The translations under genes were made by a program, and so were the position numbers. The notes under the pieces were generated by a model. That model was not told the origin of the DNA. It made no database searches and was given only the letters and a program-made list of their open reading frames with translations. A stretch of 10,203 nt of DNA from Rhizobium sp. Q54 (GTDB lineage Bacteria; Pseudomonadota; Alphaproteobacteria; SMXS01): assembly GCA_945872035.1 (NCBI GenBank), contig CAMBYA010000061.1, positions 1 through 10,203 on the forward strand, written 5' to 3'. How positions within the stretch are numbered: position 1 is the first letter of the stretch; each line of letters starts with the position of its first letter. This document shows positions 6,098 to 10,203 of this stretch, piece by piece.

Positions 6098-6120
6098 CCT
6101 GGGGCCATCCCGCCTATCTA
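6091..6120 (+). promoter_or_regulatory. Weak candidate promoter for tRNA-Glu
   Basis: TTGATC (6091-6096, in the second repeat copy) and TATCTA (6115-6120) are spaced 18 nt apart. The -35 matches 4/6 and the -10 only 3/6. Predicted start is near 6127, about 15 nt before the tRNA. Position is right but the score is weak. Confidence 0.35.
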
Positions 6121-6141
6121 GTGCGCCTGTTCGCGGCCTAA

Positions 6142-6217
6142 GCTCCCTTCGTCTAGTGGCCCAGGACGTCGCCCTCTCACGGCGAAAACAGGGGTTCGAG
6201 TCCCCTAGGGAGCGCCA
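6142..6217 (+). tRNA. tRNA-Glu (anticodon CTC), CCA encoded
   Basis: The cloverleaf folds cleanly. The 7-bp acceptor is GCTCCCT (6142-6148) with AGGGAGC (6207-6213). The D stem is GTCT/GGAC (6151-6154, 6164-6167). The anticodon stem is TCGCC/GGCGA (6169-6173, 6181-6185) around loop CTCTCAC, with anticodon CTC at 6176-6178. The T stem is AGGGG/CCCCT (6190-6194, 6202-6206) around TTCGAGT. The discriminator is G6214 and CCA is encoded at 6215-6217. The anticodon and the resemblance to bacterial glutamate tRNAs identify it as reading GAG. The response-regulator gene starts 14 nt after the CCA. Confidence 0.96.
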
Positions 6218-6231
6218 ATCCGGCCCAGAGA

Positions 6232-7617
6232 ATGAACCCTGGCATTACGATCCTGCTCGTCGAGGACGCGCTGACACTGTCGGCGGCCTATCGCGAGTAT
6301 CTGAGACCGGTTGAGGCGACGGTCGTTCCGGTGACCACCGGCGCGGAGGCGCTCGATGCCATCCGCGAAGCCAGCCCGTCGGTCATCCTGCTCGATCTGC
6401 GCCTGCCGGACATGGATGGCATGGAGATCCTGCGGCAGGCGAAGGCCTCCGGCCTTGCGGCGCCGGTCATCGTCATGACCGCTCATGGGTCGGTGAACGC
6501 AGCGGTCGACGCCATGCGCGCCGGCGCCTTCGATTTCCTGATGAAGCCGTTCACCGCCGACCGGCTGGTGACGACCGTCCGCAACGCGCTCTCCCACCGC
6601 AAGCTGGAGGAAGAGGTCCGCACCTTGCGCAGCGCCTTCGGGCGGGACGGCCTGAACGGCTTGCAGGGCGCCTCGCTGCCGATGCAGGCGCTCTACCGGG
6701 CGATCGAGAGCGCCGCGAACAGCCGTGCCTCCATATTCATCCGCGGCGAAAGCGGCACCGGCAAGGAGTTGTGCGCGCAGGCGATCCACAAGGCGAGCGC
6801 GGTGCAGAACGGCCCGTTCGTGGCGATCAACTGCGCCGCGATCCCCTACGACCTGATGGAAAGCGAAGTCTTCGGCCACGTGAAAGGCGCGTTCACCGGG
6901 GCCACCGCCGACCGCGAGGGCGCGGCGGGGCGGGCCAATGGCGGAACGCTATTCCTCGACGAGATATGCGAGATGGACATCGGGCTGCAGGCGAAGCTGC
7001 TTCGCTTCGTGCAGACGCAGACCTACAACAGGGTTGGCGACGACAAGGCGCGGAAGGTCTCGATCCGGTTCATCAGCGCGACCAACCGCGATCCGCTCGA
7101 GGAGGTGCGCGCCGGGCGCTTCCGGGAAGACCTGTATTATCGCCTCCATGTCATTCCCATCGACATGCCGCCCTTGCGCGAGCGGGGCGAGGATATCGGC
7201 CTGCTGGCACGGGCGTTCGTCAACGAGTTCGCCGGTGAGGAAGGCCTGCCTCCGAGGGCGATCGGTCCCGCCGCGGCGCAGGCCCTGCTGGACTATTCCT
7301 GGCCTGGTAACGTTCGCGAATTGCGGAACAGGGTCCACAGCGCCCTCATCCTCGGACAAACCGAGGAGATCACGCCCGGCGATCTCGGACTTCAGGGTGC
7401 GCAAGACGTGACGCGCGCACCGTCCCCCGCGCAGGCCCGCACGTCCCTGCCGACCGAAACGATGCCAATCACGCCGCTTTGGATCGTCGAACGAAGGACG
7501 ATCGAGGATGCGATCGCCCGCTGTGGCGGCAACGTCAACCGGGCCGCCGCGGCGCTGGAGATCAGTCCCTCGACGATCTACCGGAAAATGGAGCGCTGGG
7601 ACGAAGACGCCGGGTAA
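6232..7617 (+). CDS. LuxO/NtrC-like sigma-54-dependent response regulator
   Basis: This 461-residue protein has the three NtrC-class modules. The receiver (about 5-115) has E11/D12, phospho-acceptor D55, T83 and K105. The AAA+ domain (about 145-375) has Walker A GESGTGKE (172-179), the sigma-54-contacting GAFTGA loop (219-224), Walker B GGTLFLDE (237-244), sensor I SATNRD (282-287), arginine-finger region FREDLYYR (297-304) and WPGNVREL (357-364). The Fis-type DNA-binding helix-turn-helix is at about 424-455 ([20 protein letters not shown]). Once phosphorylated it should hydrolyse ATP to open sigma-54 promoters. The receiver start ([20 protein letters not shown]) recalls LuxO more than NtrC or DctD, which suits an Hpt-fed relay; the next gene, convergent, encodes a hybrid kinase ending in an Hpt domain. 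ATG 6232 follows a weak AGAGA, and the next Met is residue 61. Only 14 nt separate it from the tRNA. Confidence 0.94.
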   Translation: MNPGITILLVEDALTLSAAYREYLRPVEATVVPVTTGAEALDAIREASPSVILLDLRLPDMDGMEILRQAKASGLAAPVIVMTAHGSVNAAVDAMRAGAFDFLMKPFTADRLVTTVRNALSHRKLEEEVRTLRSAFGRDGLNGLQGASLPMQALYRAIESAANSRASIFIRGESGTGKELCAQAIHKASAVQNGPFVAINCAAIPYDLMESEVFGHVKGAFTGATADREGAAGRANGGTLFLDEICEMDIGLQAKLLRFVQTQTYNRVGDDKARKVSIRFISATNRDPLEEVRAGRFREDLYYRLHVIPIDMPPLRERGEDIGLLARAFVNEFAGEEGLPPRAIGPAAAQALLDYSWPGNVRELRNRVHSALILGQTEEITPGDLGLQGAQDVTRAPSPAQARTSLPTETMPITPLWIVERRTIEDAIARCGGNVNRAAAALEISPSTIYRKMERWDEDAG

Positions 7618-7628
7618 GCGCCGGCGTC
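7606..7628. terminator. GC-rich hairpin between convergent genes, possible bidirectional terminator
   Basis: GACGCCGG (7606-7613) and CCGGCGTC (7621-7628) form a perfect 8-bp stem with a 7-nt loop. The regulator's TAA (7615-7617) lies in the loop, and the kinase's TGA (7629-7627) ends at the stem edge. Position between convergent stops fits a two-way terminator, but neither side has a T-tract, so it may rather stabilise 3' ends. Confidence 0.45.
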
Positions 7629-10203
7629 AGGCCGCGTGGTCGCGCAGCATCCGCAGCGACTCGTCCAGCAGCGGGCGGAGTTCGCCCACCCGGCCCAGCG
7701 CCACGTCGTTATCCGCCGAACTGCCGGCCACCTCGAGGACAAGCGCCAGATCGGCGAGCGCCGACAGCCCGAACGTGGCGCCCATCCCCTTGAGGGCGTG
7801 GGCTTCGAGAGACAGGTGTTCGAGCCTTCCATCCCGCGCCGCCGCTTCGATCGCATCGACCCGCCGGGCCGCCTCCACCGCGAAGTCGCCGGCGAGGCGC
7901 TCATAGACCTCGACGCCGAGATCCGTCTGCAGCTGCCCGATCGTCGCCCAATCCAGGATGCCCGGTGTGTCGACGGCCGGGCCGGGCGAGGCCGGCTCAT
8001 CCAGCCGTCCGAGCAGTCTCAGGACTTCGGTCACGAGGGTCTCGGCGCCGACCGGCTTGCTCACGAATCCGTCCATTCCAACGGCCGCGAAACGGCGTCT
8101 GTTGCCGGTCGACGCGTAGGCGGTCAGGGCGATCGCCGGCGTATTCGCGTTCGCGCCCTGGGACGACCGGATGGCGCGGAACGCATCGACGCCGTTCATG
8201 CCCGGCATGGCGATGTCCATCAGGATCAGGTCGAAGGCACGGTCCTCTGCCACCGCGATCGCCCGCTCGCCGCTGTCGGCTTCCTCGCAGGCTGCGCCCT
8301 CCCTGGCCAGGTACTGCACGGCGACCATGCGGTTGACGGCGCTGTCATCGACCACGAGCACGCGCAGGCCCGCCAGTCTCGTGCCTTTGAGCGGGGTCCT
8401 ACCGGTTTCAGGCGCCGGCAGCGTGCCGGGATCGACGGTATCGAACGGCAGATCGCACCAGAACCGGGTGCCGATTCCGGGCTGCGTCTCGAACTGGATC
8501 GTCCCGCCCATCAGTTCCACCAGGCGGCGCACGATGCCAAGGCCAAGTCCCGCGCCGGCCTGGCTGCGGACGCTCCGTTGGTCGGCCTGCGCGAAATTCT
8601 CGAAGATGTGGGGCTGGAAAGTCAGCGGGATACCAGGTCCGGTGTCGGTCACCTCGAACCTCAACACGACGCCGTCCACCGTCCGCGAGACCTCGCTGAC
8701 GTCCAGCCGAACGTCGCCGCTCTCGGTGAATTTCACCGCATTGCTGATCAGGTTGTTGATGATCTGGCGGACCCGGCCAGCATCGCCGCCGACGAGCAGG
8801 GGCACGGACCGCGACATGGAGGCGGCGAGGGAAAGCCCCTTCAGCCTGGCCTCCCGGTCGAAGATTTCGATCACACCGCGAACCAGCCGGTGGTCATTGA
8901 ACGGAGCCTTCTCGACGGTCATCTTGCCGGCGTCGAGCCGTGCCAGGTCGAGCATGTCGTTGAGCAGCGTCTGCAAGCCGGCGCCGGCTTCGAGCGCGGT
9001 CGCCACATAGCGTTGCTGGATCTCGTCCAGCCGGCTGTCATCCAGCAATTCGAGCATGCCCAGCAGCCCGTTCATCGGCGTCCTGATCTCATGGCTCATG
9101 ACGGCGAGGAATTCCGACTTGGCCCGGTTGGATTTCTCGGCTTCCTCCTTCGCCTCGCGCAGCGCCTTTTCCGCCGATATGCGGCTCGAAATGTCGCGGA
9201 TGTAGGACGAGAATACGGTGCCGTCCTCGGTGACGACGGGAATGATGGCGATCTCGACCGGGAACTCCGCGCCGTCGGCGCGCATGGCGGTAAGCTCCAC
9301 CCGGCGGTTGACCACCGGCCCTTCGCCACGCTTCAGATAGCGCTCGAGCCCGCGCCGGTGTGCGTCGCGCGCCGCCGGCGGAATGACCATCTCCTCCAGC
9401 TTGGCGCCTCGCGCGACCTCGGCGGGCCAGCCGAAGATGGTCTCGGCGGCCTGGTTCCACTCGATGACCCTGCCATTGGCATCCATGGTCACCACGGCGT
9501 CGAGCGCGGTGCCGAGGATCGCCGACTTCAGCGCTTCTCCGGCAGCCAGCGCCTTCTCGGCGTCGCGGCGCCGGCCCGCCGCGCGGGTGGCGTCGATCAG
9601 GTTGCCGAGGGTGAGCGCGAGCGGCCAGAGGAACTTCACATAATCCTCGTCATATCCACCCGGACGGTTGGCGAGGCCGAGCAGCCCGACGAACTCCCCG
9701 CCGCTGTAGAGGGGCAAGGCCAGGAACTTGTTCAGGGGCGGGTGACCTTCTGGCAAGCCTCCCTTCCTCGGGTCTTCGGCCGGATCGTGCGAAATGACGT
9801 AGGCGCCGCTGCGCAAGGCGGCGCCGAACAGCGTGTCCAGATTCCGGAACTGGAATCCTTTGATCGTATTCTCCTCGTAGAGCTTGCGGGTCTGCTCGTT
9901 CCAGGAAATGTCGGTGATGGCGAAGGTGCGAAGGTAAGGCGCCTGGTGCTCGTCGCGGAGAACTTCGCCGATGAAGCCGTACTCGCTGCCGGTGAATGGG
10001 AGGATGCGGTCGAGGATCGGCTTGAAAAGCCCGCCCCAGTCATCCGTGCTGATGAACTCGGACTGGATGAAGGCGAGAACCTCGAGCAATTGCCGCTGCT
10101 GCTCGCGCTTCTCGGAATCCCGCACCAGGCTGGCGTTCGCTTCTTCCAGCTTGTTGCTGTTCACCAGGCCCTGGACCAGCCACCTGTGGAGCTGGCGGGA
10201 GCT
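7627..10203 (-). CDS. Hybrid histidine kinase with GAF, PAS, HisKA, HATPase, REC and Hpt domains (5' end not resolved)
   Basis: Residues are numbered from GTG 10164. Domains in order: a coiled N-terminus; GAF (about 26-195); PAS (about 211-330); HisKA with SHEIRTPMNG and phospho-His H358; HATPase_c with N-box QIINNLISNAVKF (467-479), DTGPGI (507-512), FENFAQAD (521-528) and GAGLGLGI (537-544); a receiver (about 600-717; D606/D607, acceptor D650, T681, K703); and an Hpt domain (about 735-845) with AHALKGMG, phospho-His H789. All phosphotransfer residues are present, giving an intact H358-D650-H789 relay. The last acceptor is probably D55 of the convergent LuxO-like regulator. No membrane helix is visible, so sensing here looks cytoplasmic. 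The frame stays open from 10164 to the right edge (13 more codons, including RQLHRWLVQGL). The GTG has only a weak Shine-Dalgarno sequence, so the gene probably continues beyond the window, perhaps into a further sensor region. Confidence 0.94.
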   Translation of the reverse strand, partial: SSRQLHRWLVQGLVNSNKLEEANASLVRDSEKREQQRQLLEVLAFIQSEFISTDDWGGLFKPILDRILPFTGSEYGFIGEVLRDEHQAPYLRTFAITDISWNEQTRKLYEENTIKGFQFRNLDTLFGAALRSGAYVISHDPAEDPRKGGLPEGHPPLNKFLALPLYSGGEFVGLLGLANRPGGYDEDYVKFLWPLALTLGNLIDATRAAGRRRDAEKALAAGEALKSAILGTALDAVVTMDANGRVIEWNQAAETIFGWPAEVARGAKLEEMVIPPAARDAHRRGLERYLKRGEGPVVNRRVELTAMRADGAEFPVEIAIIPVVTEDGTVFSSYIRDISSRISAEKALREAKEEAEKSNRAKSEFLAVMSHEIRTPMNGLLGMLELLDDSRLDEIQQRYVATALEAGAGLQTLLNDMLDLARLDAGKMTVEKAPFNDHRLVRGVIEIFDREARLKGLSLAASMSRSVPLLVGGDAGRVRQIINNLISNAVKFTESGDVRLDVSEVSRTVDGVVLRFEVTDTGPGIPLTFQPHIFENFAQADQRSVRSQAGAGLGLGIVRRLVELMGGTIQFETQPGIGTRFWCDLPFDTVDPGTLPAPETGRTPLKGTRLAGLRVLVVDDSAVNRMVAVQYLAREGAACEEADSGERAIAVAEDRAFDLILMDIAMPGMNGVDAFRAIRSSQGANANTPAIALTAYASTGNRRRFAAVGMDGFVSKPVGAETLVTEVLRLLGRLDEPASPGPAVDTPGILDWATIGQLQTDLGVEVYERLAGDFAVEAARRVDAIEAAARDGRLEHLSLEAHALKGMGATFGLSALADLALVLEVAGSSADNDVALGRVGELRPLLDESLRMLRDHAA

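Noticed and set aside
7208..7222. TGGCAC followed by a TTC motif, resembling a sigma-54 -24/-12 promoter.
   Set aside because: The -12 element does not match TTGC and the site is in the middle of the regulator's AAA+ coding region.

Overview
The window looks like GC-rich alphaproteobacterial chromosome. The main evidence is an RpoH-type sigma factor with the alphaproteobacterial style of N-terminus, preceded on the same strand by an RluD-family pseudouridine synthase. A small single-TM protein resembling the DUF6476 family and an M67 (JAMM) protein are divergent from rluD. Genus cannot be fixed from the sequence; a Rhodospirillales- or Sphingomonadales-like organism is a guess.

Layout, left to right. 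(1) Positions 1-569, minus strand: a type II toxin-antitoxin pair, a Phd/YefM-type antitoxin followed by a PIN-domain (VapC-like) toxin that runs off the left edge. A 138-bp divergent region with a good promoter, a perfect 9-bp tandem repeat and a 7-bp inverted repeat separates it from the next gene. (2) 708-2553, plus strand: a complete soluble cytochrome P450 and, 4 bp downstream, a three-TM protein with a PH-like tail. (3) 2562-5267, minus strand: rluD, then rpoH, then a cold-shock-domain/DUF1294 membrane protein, all in one direction. (4) 5266-6056, plus strand: the DUF6476-like membrane protein and an M67 metallopeptidase, coupled by a GTGA overlap and divergent from rluD with overlapping start codons. 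(5) 6142-6217, plus strand: tRNA-Glu(CTC) with encoded CCA, preceded by a 17-bp tandem repeat. (6) 6232-7617, plus strand: a sigma-54-dependent LuxO/NtrC-like response regulator beginning 14 nt after the tRNA. (7) 7627-10203, minus strand: a large hybrid histidine kinase (GAF-PAS-HisKA-HATPase-REC-Hpt), convergent with the regulator and still open at the right edge.

How the parts may work together. The kinase carries H, D and H phosphotransfer sites in one chain and the adjacent regulator supplies the final D, so the pair has every step of a His-Asp-His-Asp phosphorelay ending in sigma-54 promoter activation. The input signal is unknown. The P450 has no ferredoxin or reductase partner here. 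The rluD-rpoH block is core housekeeping and stress-response machinery. No CRISPR array, IS element or phage gene is visible. I did not find a clearly new multi-gene system. The most unusual points are the tRNA-regulator junction, the overlapping divergent starts, and the rpoH promoter that sits almost on the start codon.
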